The notes under the pieces: generated by a model | Told to the model about the DNA's origin: nothing | The model's input: the letters and a program-made list of their open reading frames with translations, nothing else | Databases searched by the model: none | Shown here: one piece after another, positions 33,589-43,259 of the stretch | Numbering within the stretch: the first letter of the stretch is position 1 | Layout: every line of letters starts with the position of its first letter | Source of the DNA: UBA4312 sp002394635 | Lineage (GTDB): Bacteria > Bacillota_I > Bacilli_A > Erysipelotrichales > Erysipelotrichaceae | Reading direction: 5' to 3' | Length of the DNA stretch: 64,000 nt | Assembly: GCA_946539765.1 (NCBI GenBank) | Contig: CAMNHO010000001.1 | Span: 150,649-214,648 of the forward strand | Position numbers and translations under genes: made by a program

Positions 33589-35367
33589 TTGATTAAAGAA
33601 AGACTGGAAGCATTGCGTCAGGAAATGAAAAAAGAGAATCTGTCTGCTTATATCATTCCCACCAGCGATGCTCATGAAACAGAATATGTTTGTGATTATT
33701 ACGCATGTCGGCAGTATATGTCTGGATTTACAGGCAGTGCCGGCATTCTTGTTGTAGGGATGGAAAAAGCAGCCTTGTGGACCGATGGCCGTTATTTTAT
33801 ACAGGCGGCTAACCAGCTGGCCGGATCTACCATCGAACTGATGAAGATGGGCAACCCTGAGACGCCGTCCATTCCTGCTTATATTACCGATATGCTGAAG
33901 GCAGGGCAAACAGCCGGTTTTGATGGAAAGGTCATCAATTGGAATTTGTCCAAAAAATATGAAAGACTGTTACGGGCTAAAAATATCAAATGTCGTGACG
34001 ATGTCGATCTGGTTGCCAGGATCTGGAAGGACCGACCTGCTTTACCTTCGACGCCTACATTTGCTCTTGAACTAAAATATGCCGGAAGGTCGTGTGCTGA
34101 AAAGCTGCAGCAGCTGCGTCATGTGATGGAAGCCAACGGCTGTAACAGTCACATCACCACAAAGATCGACGAAATTGCATGGCTGTATAATTTGCGTGCA
34201 CATGATATTCTGTATTTTCCGGTAGCTTTAGCTTATACGATCGTAATGATGGACAAAGCTATTATTTATATGGATGGTTCGAGATTGGATCAAACAAGCC
34301 GTCAGATTTTTGAGCAGAACGGTATCATTGTCAAAGGTTATCATGAGATTTATGAAGATGTTCGGTCTTTGAGTGGCTGCGTTATGATCGATCCGGAACA
34401 AATCAATTCGACTTTAGCTAATTCTATAACAGCGGATATTTATACGTGTACTAATCCGATCATCGGGTTCAAATCGATAAAAAACGATGTTGAGATTGCC
34501 AATACAAAGCAGGCACATATTTATGATGGTGTTGCTTGTACAAAATTCATGTATTGGTTAAAAAAGAATGTGAAGGATACATATATAACGGAAATGAGTG
34601 CTTCGGACCATCTGAATCAGCTAAGAAGAGAACAGCCTGGATATATCGAAGACAGTTTTGCGACGATTTCCGCATACAAAGAACATGCGGCTATGATGCA
34701 TTATCATTCGGAACCGGAAACGGATACACAGCTTTTACCGGAAGGTTTGTATCTGGTAGACAGTGGAGGCCATTATTTCCTGGGAACAACCGATATTACA
34801 AGAACCTATGTACTGGGGCCTGTTACCGACCAGGAGAAAAAATGGTTTACTTTGGCATTACAAGGACATATTCGATTGGAAAAAGCGCACTGGCTGTATG
34901 GCTGTCGCGGCATCAATCTCGATATATTGGCCCGTGGACCCTTATGGGATCGGAATATGGATTATCAATGTGGTACCGGGCATGGTGTCGGACATGTGCT
35001 GAGTGTTCATGAAGCACCAAACGGGATCCGTTGGCGTATAGTACCGGAGCGTAATGATTCCGGTATCTTGGAAGCCGGTATGATTACCAGCGATGAGCCT
35101 GGCGTATATATGGAAGGGCAGTTTGGCATCCGTCATGAAAATGAAGTTCTTGCCGTCAACGGACAGCAAAACGAATATGGACAGTTTATGCATTTTGAAT
35201 GTTTGACCTTTGTTCCTTTTGACCGGGAAGGAATCGATCCTTCTTTATTGACAAAGGAAGAAACAGCTTGGTTAAATGACTATCATCAACAAGTATTTGA
35301 AAAAATCAGTCCTTATTTAACCGAAGAGGAATCGGCCTGGTTGAAAGAAATATGTCGCCCGTTATAA
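33589..35367 (+). CDS. Aminopeptidase P family (Xaa-Pro) metallopeptidase, M24
   Basis: A 592-residue three-domain form with two creatinase-like N-terminal domains and a pita-bread catalytic domain. Metal ligands are visible: D in LVDSGGHY, D in GTTDITRTY, H in GTGHGVGHVLSVHE, E in SDEPGVYMEG and E in IRHENEVLAV. It removes N-terminal residues before proline in the cytoplasm. TTG 33589 is inferred from AGAGGTG six bases upstream; GTG 33580 and TTG 33583 are alternatives. Confidence 0.92.
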   Translation: MIKERLEALRQEMKKENLSAYIIPTSDAHETEYVCDYYACRQYMSGFTGSAGILVVGMEKAALWTDGRYFIQAANQLAGSTIELMKMGNPETPSIPAYITDMLKAGQTAGFDGKVINWNLSKKYERLLRAKNIKCRDDVDLVARIWKDRPALPSTPTFALELKYAGRSCAEKLQQLRHVMEANGCNSHITTKIDEIAWLYNLRAHDILYFPVALAYTIVMMDKAIIYMDGSRLDQTSRQIFEQNGIIVKGYHEIYEDVRSLSGCVMIDPEQINSTLANSITADIYTCTNPIIGFKSIKNDVEIANTKQAHIYDGVACTKFMYWLKKNVKDTYITEMSASDHLNQLRREQPGYIEDSFATISAYKEHAAMMHYHSEPETDTQLLPEGLYLVDSGGHYFLGTTDITRTYVLGPVTDQEKKWFTLALQGHIRLEKAHWLYGCRGINLDILARGPLWDRNMDYQCGTGHGVGHVLSVHEAPNGIRWRIVPERNDSGILEAGMITSDEPGVYMEGQFGIRHENEVLAVNGQQNEYGQFMHFECLTFVPFDREGIDPSLLTKEETAWLNDYHQQVFEKISPYLTEEESAWLKEICRPL

Positions 35368-35370
35368 TCT

Positions 35371-35874
35371 ATGAAGGAAAGAATGATCTATTCTCAATGT
35401 CCATATTGTGGGCATTCGTTTCAAATTAAAAGAGATACATTTGGAATTGCTCGTATGAATCCAACAATGGACGAAAGATTAAACAATGGCACATATTTTA
35501 CGCATCAATGCTCGCAGTGTCATCAATTATATGAAATTGAACAACCGTTTTTGTATCGAGACCCGAAGAAGAAATACATTCTACTTTTGACAAAACAAGA
35601 ACATATTGATGCGCTGCCGGAAGATGAAGAAATCATTCGTTGTCAAAATGCTCAGGATTTCATATACTGTTATCGGGTCAAAAGTCAAAGTCTGGATCTG
35701 GATCTTGTGACTCGAAAAAGAAACAGTCTGGAACGTTTGAAACAAACTCGTGTTTGGTTTGATTCTTATGATAAGAAAAATGGATGTTTATGGTTTGATG
35801 TAAAAGGACAATGGGCTGCAATCCCATTATCCGAGAAAGAACAGAGAGTTTTGGAAGGAGAAGAACAGAAATGA
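35371..35874 (+). CDS. CpXC-type zinc-ribbon protein
   Basis: A 167-residue cytoplasmic protein with paired cysteines CPYCGHSFQIK (about residues 10-13) and HQCSQCHQLYEIEQ (about 47-50), as in the CpXC domain family. It probably binds one zinc. The function is unknown. It starts four bases after the aminopeptidase and overlaps galE, so it lies in an operon. ATG 35371 is given; ATG 35383 is possible. Confidence 0.75.
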   Translation: MKERMIYSQCPYCGHSFQIKRDTFGIARMNPTMDERLNNGTYFTHQCSQCHQLYEIEQPFLYRDPKKKYILLLTKQEHIDALPEDEEIIRCQNAQDFIYCYRVKSQSLDLDLVTRKRNSLERLKQTRVWFDSYDKKNGCLWFDVKGQWAAIPLSEKEQRVLEGEEQK

Positions 35875-36887
35875 AAATATTAGTGACCGGGGGTGCCGGC
35901 TATATCGGAAGTCACACATGTGTGGAATTATTGAATGAGGGCCATGATGTTGTCATCGTGGATAATTTATACAATTCTTCCTCTAAAGCAGTGGATCGAA
36001 TTGAACAAATTACAGGAAAAAAGGTTTTGTTTTATGAGGCTGATATCCTGGATCAGAAAAAGATGAATATTATTTTTGATGAAAATGATATAGAAGCCGT
36101 CATCCATTTTGCCGGCTTAAAAGCGGTTGGAGAATCGGTGGCTAAACCTATTGAGTATTATCACAACAATATTGAAGGAACATTGAACCTGATCAATGTC
36201 ATGCGGTATCACAATGTAAAAAATATTATTTTTTCTTCTTCAGCCACAGTCTATGGTTCGCCGGCTGAAATTCCGATTACTGAAACATGTCCCAAAGGAA
36301 TCTGTACCAATCCATATGGATGGACCAAGTGGATGTTAGAACAGATATTGACCGATGTACATACATCCGATCCGGCATGGAATGTGCTTCTTCTTCGTTA
36401 TTTTAATCCAATCGGAGCCCATGAGAGTGGTCTGATCGGAGAAGATCCGAAAGGAATTCCAAACAATTTATTGCCTTATGTAGCCCAGGTGGCCATCGGT
36501 AAACTGCCTTGTTTAGGTGTATTTGGCAACGATTACGATACACCGGACGGAACCGGCGTACGCGATTATATCCACGTGGTCGATTTAGCCAAAGGCCATG
36601 TGGCGGCATTGAAGAAAATTGAGGAAAATGCCGGTGTCAAGGTCTATAATCTGGGAACGGGAAAAGGCTACAGTGTACTGGATATCGTGCATGCCTATGA
36701 AAAAGCCTGTGGACATGCGATTCCATATGAAATCAAACCGCGAAGAGCCGGAGATATCGCAACTTGTTATTCAAGATGCGATCTGGCAAGGGAAGAACTT
36801 GGATGGCAGGCAAAATTTGATATTGATGATATGTGTGCTTCTAGTTGGAAATGGCAGAGCATGAATCCAAATGGATATAATGAATAA
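35871..36887 (+). CDS. galE: UDP-glucose 4-epimerase
   Basis: A 338-residue extended SDR enzyme that interconverts UDP-glucose and UDP-galactose. The NAD motif is ILVTGGAGYIGSHTCVELL. The catalytic Ser is in FSSSATVYG and Tyr-Lys in NPYGWTKWMLEQ. RYFNPIGAHESG and VRDYIHVVDLAKGH are diagnostic. The start follows GGAAGGAG, and the gene overlaps the CpXC gene by four bases. Confidence 0.95.
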   Translation: MKILVTGGAGYIGSHTCVELLNEGHDVVIVDNLYNSSSKAVDRIEQITGKKVLFYEADILDQKKMNIIFDENDIEAVIHFAGLKAVGESVAKPIEYYHNNIEGTLNLINVMRYHNVKNIIFSSSATVYGSPAEIPITETCPKGICTNPYGWTKWMLEQILTDVHTSDPAWNVLLLRYFNPIGAHESGLIGEDPKGIPNNLLPYVAQVAIGKLPCLGVFGNDYDTPDGTGVRDYIHVVDLAKGHVAALKKIEENAGVKVYNLGTGKGYSVLDIVHAYEKACGHAIPYEIKPRRAGDIATCYSRCDLAREELGWQAKFDIDDMCASSWKWQSMNPNGYNE

Positions 36888-36894
36888 CAGAATT

Positions 36895-36922
36895 AAATGA
36901 GCTGTTTGCCGACAGCTCATTT
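36895..36922 (+). terminator. galE terminator
   Basis: AAATGAGCTGT (36895-36905) and ACAGCTCATTT (36912-36922). The stem is strong but the T-run is short. Confidence 0.65.
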
Positions 36923-37033
36923 ACTATTTGCAGAAAATTCGACGATTCTTTCTATTACACCTTTGCGACCTGTTCTTTTTCTATCATAAAACCAAAAGCT
37001 TGTTTATTCTGTATCTAAAGGGCAAGAGGCTAT

Positions 37034-37057
37034 AAAAAAACTGCTTTAAGCAGTTTT
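37034..37057 (-). terminator. Lactate permease terminator
   Basis: AAAACTGCTT (37037-37046) and AAGCAGTTTT (37048-37057). On the minus strand the T-run is the complement of 37034-37040. Confidence 0.85.
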
Positions 37058-37063
37058 GATGTT

Positions 37064-38593
37064 TTATCCAAAGATGCGTGCTCCGATAAAGGCAAGAGCA
37101 GACATGCTGACAAGGAAGAAAAGCCCATAAGGAAGGATCTTGGAAAGAAGTTTGGAATCCTGTCCTTTGGCATCCGCACTACTGAGTCCGATGGCAAGGC
37201 TTTGCGGTGACAGCATTTTTCCTGCAGCTACTCCTAGGGAGTTCAGAGCCACCATCCAGTATGGATCAATATGCAGATGTTTGGAAGCATCCAGCTGTAC
37301 GGCTCCGAACAAGACACCGGAATTGGTTCCTGAACCAGTAACAAACGTACCTAAAGCACCGATCCACGGAGCAAAGATCGGATACAAAGATCCGGCAGCA
37401 CCGATAGCAAAACTGGAAATGGAAGCAATCATACCAGCATAGCCCATGATTTTGGCACATCCCAGTACACAGAGCATGGTTATCATAGTTTCCTTCATCT
37501 GATCGATAGTAGCTAGAAGAACGCTACCGATTTCCTTTAATGTTGCTTTTTGGATGAGCCCTCCGATCAATGCCGATAAGAAGATCCAAACACCTGGCGT
37601 ATTGATCCAGGAAAATGTTAAGGTTGATGGATCACTTCCGGAATAAACAGCAATGGAGGTGCTGAATACTGATAAAGCCTGCTGGATCGGAGGTACCAGT
37701 TTGGAAGTGGCCAACAAAAATACGAAGATCAAAAGGAAGGGGCTCCAGGCTTTGAAGGCAGAAGCCAATGTAATCGTTCCCTTGGAAGCAATCTGTACTT
37801 CATATGCCGGATCCGGTTTTTTCTTGATGGCCAGAGCAATGGTCACCAGCAGGGAGCAGACACTGCCGACAACAACAGCCAATTCAGCACCGACAAATTT
37901 TGCGACCAGCAGTTGTGGAAAAACAAAGGAGATACCGGTTGCCAGGGTAATCGGGATCATGCCTTTTAAAGCTTTGACGCCTTTTCCTGTTACCATGACA
38001 ATCAAAAAGGGACACAGCAGCATAAACGGTGCCAGCTGTGCGGTTGTCATAAAGGAAAGATCCGTGTTGGTCAATCCTACCAGATTTGCCAGTGTAACCG
38101 TTGGGATACCGATGGAGCCAAATGGCGTTGGGGTACCGTTTGCCAGCAAACAAACCAGGCATGAAAAAATCGGATCGAATCCCAGGGATACCAGCATACT
38201 GGCCGGAATGGCAATGGCGGTGCCAAAACCGGCCATCCCTTCCATAAACCCGCCAAAACACCAGGCAATCAATAAAACAAGGATCCGTTTATCACTGGAA
38301 ACCGAGGTAATCATTTGTTTGATGGTATCCATTCCTTTTGTTTTACAAGATAGATTATAGGTGAATACAGCCGCAATAATAACAAGGATAATCGGCCAGA
38401 GGGCCATCAGAAATCCTTCCAAAGCCGCGGTCAGAGTTTGTGGCAACGGTAGTTTCCAAACAGAAATTGCCAACAGTGCAGATAAAAGGAGAGAACCAAT
38501 AGCTGCTTTGAAAGTCGGTAGTTTTAAGATCATCAAACCAATAGTTAACCATATAATAGGAGAAAGCCCTAATAAAAAATAGAATAAAGACAT
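37064..38593 (-). CDS. lctP: L-lactate permease
   Basis: A 509-residue LctP family membrane transporter with about 12-14 helices. Conserved loops are GGFMEGMAGFGTAIAIPASMLVSLGF, NGTPTPFGSIGIPT and VTGSGTNSGVLFG. It moves lactate, probably with protons. ATG 38593 fits the AAAGGGTG site better than ATG 38602. It is transcribed divergently from the cupin gene, with a TATAAT box at about 38619-38624 on the minus strand. Confidence 0.93.
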   Translation of the reverse strand: MSLFYFLLGLSPIIWLTIGLMILKLPTFKAAIGSLLLSALLAISVWKLPLPQTLTAALEGFLMALWPIILVIIAAVFTYNLSCKTKGMDTIKQMITSVSSDKRILVLLIAWCFGGFMEGMAGFGTAIAIPASMLVSLGFDPIFSCLVCLLANGTPTPFGSIGIPTVTLANLVGLTNTDLSFMTTAQLAPFMLLCPFLIVMVTGKGVKALKGMIPITLATGISFVFPQLLVAKFVGAELAVVVGSVCSLLVTIALAIKKKPDPAYEVQIASKGTITLASAFKAWSPFLLIFVFLLATSKLVPPIQQALSVFSTSIAVYSGSDPSTLTFSWINTPGVWIFLSALIGGLIQKATLKEIGSVLLATIDQMKETMITMLCVLGCAKIMGYAGMIASISSFAIGAAGSLYPIFAPWIGALGTFVTGSGTNSGVLFGAVQLDASKHLHIDPYWMVALNSLGVAAGKMLSPQSLAIGLSSADAKGQDSKLLSKILPYGLFFLVSMSALAFIGARIFG

Positions 38594-38686
38594 ATCATTC
38601 ACCCTTTCTTATGATGATTATAACAAATATTTTCAATGAACTGTGATAAAATGGTTATACTTGTAGAAAAGATGAGGTGTATGTAT

Positions 38687-39442
38687 ATGAGCAGAAGAGA
38701 CGTACAGGTTTTTGATACAGATCGAATGATCTGGAAATACCGGCCAACATCGACCGATAAAAAGATATTTGGCCAGTTAAAGTTTTTTGAGGATACGGAT
38801 ATGCATATGGAAGTGATGTTTAACCATTATCCAAAAGGGTTTACGACCTACATGCATACACATCCATGTGGACATGGTCTGTTTATTTTACAAGGACAGA
38901 TGAAGATCAATTCGCAATATTATGGGCCGAATACGTTGATCTGGTTTCCGGAAGGATGTGTAGCTGAACATGGGGCCACTCCGTTTGAAGATGTAAAAGC
39001 TCTTTTGATTACCAACAAGGCTTTCTCCGTTCATTATTGTAAAGATGAACAAGAAAGGAAAGAACTGGATCAAGGAATCGAACCAATTGTCAGTGATGTG
39101 GATCGGATCGAATGGTTTTACCGTATGGCCTCTACTTCTGGTAAGCTATTTGGGAAAAAAGCGCTTCATAAAGATGAAGATACAGGAATGGAAGTCAATT
39201 ACATGTGCTATCCGGCCGGTTTTACTACCGAAAGCCATGCCCACCCATGTGGTCAAGGATTCTTCATCCTGCAGGGGCAGTTTATGTCCAATGGTGAGGT
39301 TTATGGACCGAATACACTTTTGTGGTATCCAGAAGGCTGTGTAGCAGAGCATGGTGCCACTGCTTATGAGGACTGTATTTGTTTACAGTTTTCCAACAAA
39401 GAACAAAAGATGATATACCAAAGAAAAGAGTATCAGAAATAA
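38687..39442 (+). CDS. Double-cupin protein
   Basis: 251 residues made of two tandem cupin halves. Repeat 1 has GFTTYMHTHPCGHGLFILQG and GPNTLIWFPEGCVAEHGAT. Repeat 2 has GFTTESHAHPCGQGFFILQG and GPNTLLWYPEGCVAEHGAT. The HxH...E/H metal set is present in both. It resembles ChrR or acetylacetone-dioxygenase-like cupins, but the substrate is unknown. ATG 38687 has GAGGTG seven bases upstream. The HAD gene starts 11 bases later. Confidence 0.85.
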   Translation: MSRRDVQVFDTDRMIWKYRPTSTDKKIFGQLKFFEDTDMHMEVMFNHYPKGFTTYMHTHPCGHGLFILQGQMKINSQYYGPNTLIWFPEGCVAEHGATPFEDVKALLITNKAFSVHYCKDEQERKELDQGIEPIVSDVDRIEWFYRMASTSGKLFGKKALHKDEDTGMEVNYMCYPAGFTTESHAHPCGQGFFILQGQFMSNGEVYGPNTLLWYPEGCVAEHGATAYEDCICLQFSNKEQKMIYQRKEYQK

Positions 39443-39453
39443 AGGAGATAGCT

Positions 39454-40131
39454 ATGCTGCGATGCGTGATCTTCGATCTGGATGGAACGATCCTGGATAC
39501 GTTGGAAGATTTGAAAAACAGTGTGAATACCGCACTTAAACAGTTTGGATATCCTCTTCGTACGATAGAGGAAGTACGCAGTTTTGTAGGCAATGGTGTC
39601 TATGTTTTAATGAAAAAAGCCTTGCCAAGCGATGTGGATGACGAAACCTTTGAGCGCGTTTTTACCTGTTTCAAAGACAATTATGTCCAACATTGTGCCG
39701 ATCATACGGCTCCTTATCCAGGAATCAGTGAACTGATCAACGGTTTAAAAGAACAAGGTTATCTTTTATCTGTGGTATCCAATAAATCCCATCGGGAAGT
39801 GCAGATATTATGTCAACAGTATTTTCCTGGTGTCTTTAATACAGTGGTGGGACAAAAAGAAAACATACGAAAAAAACCGTATCCGGATACGGTCAACGAA
39901 GTTTTAAAAACTTTTGGTTTAGAACCGGATCAGGCAGTCTATATCGGAGACAGTGAAGTGGATATACAGACAGCTGAAAATGTCGGTATGGATTGTGTTC
40001 TGGTATCCTGGGGGTTCCGGGATATTGACTTTTTAAAGCGAGAAGGGGCAAAATGGATCGTAAATGACACAGATGAACTGATGGAAGCCATCTGTCAAAG
40101 GAGTACGTATGAAACGGATATTAACGATTGA
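39454..40131 (+). CDS. HAD family hydrolase, phosphoglycolate phosphatase-like
   Basis: 225 residues. HAD motif I is FDLDGTILDT, motif II VVSNKS, motif III Lys in KKPYPDT, and motif IV YIGDSEVDIQTAENVG. The cap is helical (C1), as in Gph or pyrophosphatase PpaX. The likely role is dephosphorylating 2-phosphoglycolate or another small phosphate ester. The start follows AAAGGAG. The gene overlaps the ROK gene by 23 bases. Confidence 0.9.
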   Translation: MLRCVIFDLDGTILDTLEDLKNSVNTALKQFGYPLRTIEEVRSFVGNGVYVLMKKALPSDVDDETFERVFTCFKDNYVQHCADHTAPYPGISELINGLKEQGYLLSVVSNKSHREVQILCQQYFPGVFNTVVGQKENIRKKPYPDTVNEVLKTFGLEPDQAVYIGDSEVDIQTAENVGMDCVLVSWGFRDIDFLKREGAKWIVNDTDELMEAICQRSTYETDIND

Positions 40132-41005
40132 TATCGGCGGAAGCTATATAAAATACGGTCAGATCCAAGAGGATCTTACAATTTCGAATAAAGGAAGAAA
40201 AGCTACACCGGACAGCTCTTTGGAAGATTTTCTGTCTGTATTGAGCTCCATCGTTGATGAAAGACTCCCATTGGATGGGATTGCGATTTCGATGCCGGGC
40301 TTTATCAATGTAGATACTGGCATCGCTCATACAGCTGGTGCCTTACACTATATGAAAGAATTTCCCTTACAGAAAGTCCTGGAACAAAGATATGGGATCC
40401 CTGTGTCTCTGGAAAACGACGCGAAAGCAGCGATGCTGGCGGAAATGGAATATGGTAATTTAAAAGACGCCAATAATGGTATTGCGGTGATTCTGGGAAC
40501 GGCAGTCGGAGGCGGGATCATGATCAATCGGCAGCTGATCAAAGGCAGCCACCTGACAAGCGGAGAATTCTCGTTTATGCGCTTTGACTATGGAGATATG
40601 TCTCTGGAAAGGGGCATAGGCTATTATTTTGGGGCCAAACGATTGATTCGGATAGCAGATGCCAAAAGCTCTTCTTCGATCCAAAACGGTGTTGAGATCT
40701 TCGACGCCATTAAAGCCGGGGATACCCAAGTGCTGTCTGTTATGCAGGTATTTTGTCGGCAGCTGTGTTATATGATCTACAATCTGCATGCAGTCATTGA
40801 TACGGACCAGGTGGTAATCGGTGGTGGCATATCGGATGAACCGTTGTTTCTAAGCTTGTTAAAAGAGGCCATGGACACATACTATGATGATCTGCCAGAG
40901 CACATCAGCAAACCGATTATTGCACCGACCTATTTTAAAAGTGAAGCCAATCTGATCGGTGCCTATTGTGCCTATCGGTTGAAATATGAGGGGGCATGTC
41001 TATGA
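40109..41005 (+). CDS. ROK family sugar kinase/regulator without zinc motif
   Basis: 298 residues with LTIDIGGSYIKYGQI, GIAISMPGFINVDTG, SLENDAKAAMLAEM and LGTAVGGGIMINRQL. The usual CxCGxxGC zinc cluster is absent; the region reads GEFSFMRFDYGDMSLERGIG. This resembles beta-glucoside kinase or N-acetylmannosamine kinase-like ROK proteins. There is no DNA-binding domain, so an enzyme is more likely than a repressor. Confidence 0.85.
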   Translation: MKRILTIDIGGSYIKYGQIQEDLTISNKGRKATPDSSLEDFLSVLSSIVDERLPLDGIAISMPGFINVDTGIAHTAGALHYMKEFPLQKVLEQRYGIPVSLENDAKAAMLAEMEYGNLKDANNGIAVILGTAVGGGIMINRQLIKGSHLTSGEFSFMRFDYGDMSLERGIGYYFGAKRLIRIADAKSSSSIQNGVEIFDAIKAGDTQVLSVMQVFCRQLCYMIYNLHAVIDTDQVVIGGGISDEPLFLSLLKEAMDTYYDDLPEHISKPIIAPTYFKSEANLIGAYCAYRLKYEGACL

Positions 41006-41550
41006 AAAAGAATTGGCCTTTACGAATCTTCTTTCTCCTGGTGTTTGCGGCGATGAGCGCGTTTGTGTTTTATACCATTTATTCATTATCGGATGAAGAT
41101 GGATATACGTCCGGTTATCGGAGCGAGACAGTCACACAACAGCTGCAGCAGCAGGTTACGGAACATTTTGAAACGACAACAGAAGGCATTGAGCTAAAAG
41201 AGCGCATCAAATATTTTGTGATCATGCATTCTCCGTATGGCAGTGATTGGAATGCCAATGTACGAAAGCTGGCTCATTTTTCTCTTTATTTTGTACTAGC
41301 GGCGATGTGTTATATCACTTTAGCACTATTGGGGGTCGGAAAGATCGGCCGGATCCTTTTGACTTTGATGATCTGTGGCGGTTATGCCTATTTTGATGAA
41401 ATTCATCAAAGTGGCGTATGGGGCCGGGCAATGTCGGAAACCGATGTCATGATTGATACCTTAGGGGCCTGCTCCTCCATACTCTTGTTCACATTGTTGT
41501 CTATGGTCGGCAGCATGATCCGCTGGATCTTTGGAGGGCAGCATGATTAA
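41002..41550 (+). CDS. VanZ family membrane protein
   Basis: 182 residues with about four membrane helices and conserved NVRKLAHFSLYFVLAAM and FDEIHQSGVWGRAMSETDVMIDTLGA, the VanZ core. VanZ-like proteins are linked to teicoplanin tolerance and envelope functions, mechanism unknown. The ATG overlaps the preceding TGA (ATGA); GAGGGGG lies seven bases upstream. Confidence 0.88.
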   Translation: MKKNWPLRIFFLLVFAAMSAFVFYTIYSLSDEDGYTSGYRSETVTQQLQQQVTEHFETTTEGIELKERIKYFVIMHSPYGSDWNANVRKLAHFSLYFVLAAMCYITLALLGVGKIGRILLTLMICGGYAYFDEIHQSGVWGRAMSETDVMIDTLGACSSILLFTLLSMVGSMIRWIFGGQHD

Positions 41551-42334
41551 AGCTGTTTTTTTTGATATTGACGGAACATTGGTGGATTTTGAAACCAGGA
41601 CATTATCGGATTCAACGAAAAAGGCACTGGATGCTTTACAGGCAAATGGAATCAAACGAATTGTATGCACGGGACGCCCTATCTCGCATCTAAGCTTTTT
41701 ACCAGATGCTTTTTACCATTATCCGTTTGATGGCTATGTGACATATTCAGGCCAGATTTGTTGTGATGAAAAAAAGAAGATCTTTTATAAAAACACATGG
41801 AGAAAAGAAAGCATCCGAAGAGCAGTGAGCTGGATCTTGGAAAAAGATGTTTTGTGTTCCGTTGGATTACTGGATCGAACATTTGATACGAAGGTCAATA
41901 CATATCGGATCTCCTATTTAACCGAGATGAACAAACTGCATCTATTGCCGAAAGTAGAAGATCCACGGCTACATATGGATGAAGATATTTTTCAGATGAG
42001 CCCTTATATTCCTGCCAGTCAGGACCAGGCGTTTCTGGATTATGTCGGTCATGTAAAAGGAGCTCGCTGGGGAGGACGGTTTATGGATGTATTTCCGGAT
42101 ACCGGTGGAAAAGCTAACGGCATGGATCAAATGCTGGCTTATTTTGGATTGTCGCTGGAACAGACAATGGCCTTTGGCGATGGTGGCAATGACATTGAGA
42201 TGCTGGAGCATGCCCACATCGGAATTGCGATGGGCAATGCGGATCCGCAGGTAAAAAGTCATGCCGACATGGTGACAGATTCTATCCATGAGGATGGTAT
42301 ATATAAAGCTTTAAAGCATTTTGAAATCATATAA
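41543..42334 (+). CDS. Cof-type HAD-IIB hydrolase
   Basis: 263 residues: motif I FFDIDGTLVDF, VCTGRP, the IIB cap in the middle, Lys in GGKANGMDQML, and motif IV AFGDGGNDIEMLEHA. These proteins dephosphorylate sugar phosphates or flavin/pyridoxal phosphates. It starts inside the VanZ gene after GGAGGG. It is the last gene of the cupin-HAD-ROK-VanZ-HAD operon. Confidence 0.92.
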   Translation: MIKAVFFDIDGTLVDFETRTLSDSTKKALDALQANGIKRIVCTGRPISHLSFLPDAFYHYPFDGYVTYSGQICCDEKKKIFYKNTWRKESIRRAVSWILEKDVLCSVGLLDRTFDTKVNTYRISYLTEMNKLHLLPKVEDPRLHMDEDIFQMSPYIPASQDQAFLDYVGHVKGARWGGRFMDVFPDTGGKANGMDQMLAYFGLSLEQTMAFGDGGNDIEMLEHAHIGIAMGNADPQVKSHADMVTDSIHEDGIYKALKHFEII

Positions 42335-42370
42335 ATAGCGGAACCTGTAAGATTGCAGGTTCCGCTATTT
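42333..42370. terminator. Convergent terminator (HAD / SDR)
   Basis: A perfect 15-bp stem: AAATAGCGGAACCTG (42333-42347) and CAGGTTCCGCTATTT (42356-42370). It can work in both directions. Confidence 0.85.
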
Positions 42371-42375
42371 AGTAG

Positions 42376-43137
42376 TTATCCGGCGTTCCAGCCTCCATCG
42401 ACGATCAAGGTTTCACCGTTGATATACGTTGCTTCATCGCTGGCTAAAAATAAGGCTGCATAAGCAATTTCCTTAGGATTTCCGGGAGCCGGGGCAGTAG
42501 CCAGGACATTTTTAACACGTCCATATCCATTCATATTCGGCATTCCCATACTGTTGCTGATTTCTGTTTCGAATCCACCAGGGGCAATCGCATTGCACCG
42601 AATTCCATTAGGCGCATACATATAGCCAGTATTCTTTGTCATAGACAATACAGCGGCTTTGGAAGCGCAGTAGATGGCGCCGGCGGCTGTTCTTAAACCA
42701 CCTAAAGATGCTACATTGATAATGCATCCACCGGTTTGGCGAGCTAAGAATGTCTGTACAGCTTTACGCATCGCACACATAGGCCCATAGACATTGACTT
42801 TAAAGACATGCTCGTATTTTTCGTCCGTAATATCTCCGATCGGGCTCATATCATCCATGACCCCGGCATTATTCACCAATACATCAAATTTACCGAATTG
42901 TTTGATTGCTTCTTCGATCATAGCTTCATTGGTTTCTCTGGCGGATATATCCCCCGGATAAGCAATTACTGTACCTTCGGCATCTTTTAATGATTCGGCT
43001 AACGCTTTCAATCTTTCTTTTCTTCTTGCTACCGCAATGACATTGGCTCCTTCTTCAACGAAGAGTTTAACAATCTCGTTTCCTATACCGCTGGAAGCAC
43101 CTGTCACAACAACTGATTTTCCTGTAAGTCTTCCCAT
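42376..43137 (-). CDS. SDR family oxidoreductase
   Basis: A 253-residue classical short-chain dehydrogenase: VVTGASSGIGNEIVK (cofactor), VLVNNAGVMDD, catalytic Ser in NVASLGGLR and YCASKAAVLSM (Tyr-Lys), ending with YINGETLIVDGGW. NADP is suggested by the ARRKER segment after strand 2. The substrate is unknown (3-oxoacyl, sugar or steroid alcohols all possible). AGGAGG lies upstream. GTTAAGTAATTAAC in the leader is a partial dyad. Confidence 0.9.
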   Translation of the reverse strand: MGRLTGKSVVVTGASSGIGNEIVKLFVEEGANVIAVARRKERLKALAESLKDAEGTVIAYPGDISARETNEAMIEEAIKQFGKFDVLVNNAGVMDDMSPIGDITDEKYEHVFKVNVYGPMCAMRKAVQTFLARQTGGCIINVASLGGLRTAAGAIYCASKAAVLSMTKNTGYMYAPNGIRCNAIAPGGFETEISNSMGMPNMNGYGRVKNVLATAPAPGNPKEIAYAALFLASDEATYINGETLIVDGGWNAG

Positions 43138-43218
43138 TAAGTTAACCTCCTGTTAATTACTTAACTATATTTTAATATAGAATGGAAACCAATGTAAATA
43201 AATATTTTATAGTTCCAT

Positions 43219-43247
43219 TTGCATAGTTATTTATTTTATGTTAATAT
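43219..43247 (+). promoter_or_regulatory. tRNA-Trp promoter
   Basis: TTGCAT (43219-43224), 17 bp, TAATAT (43242-43247), 12 bases before the mature tRNA end. Confidence 0.65.
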
Positions 43248-43259
43248 ATTTAGGCACTT

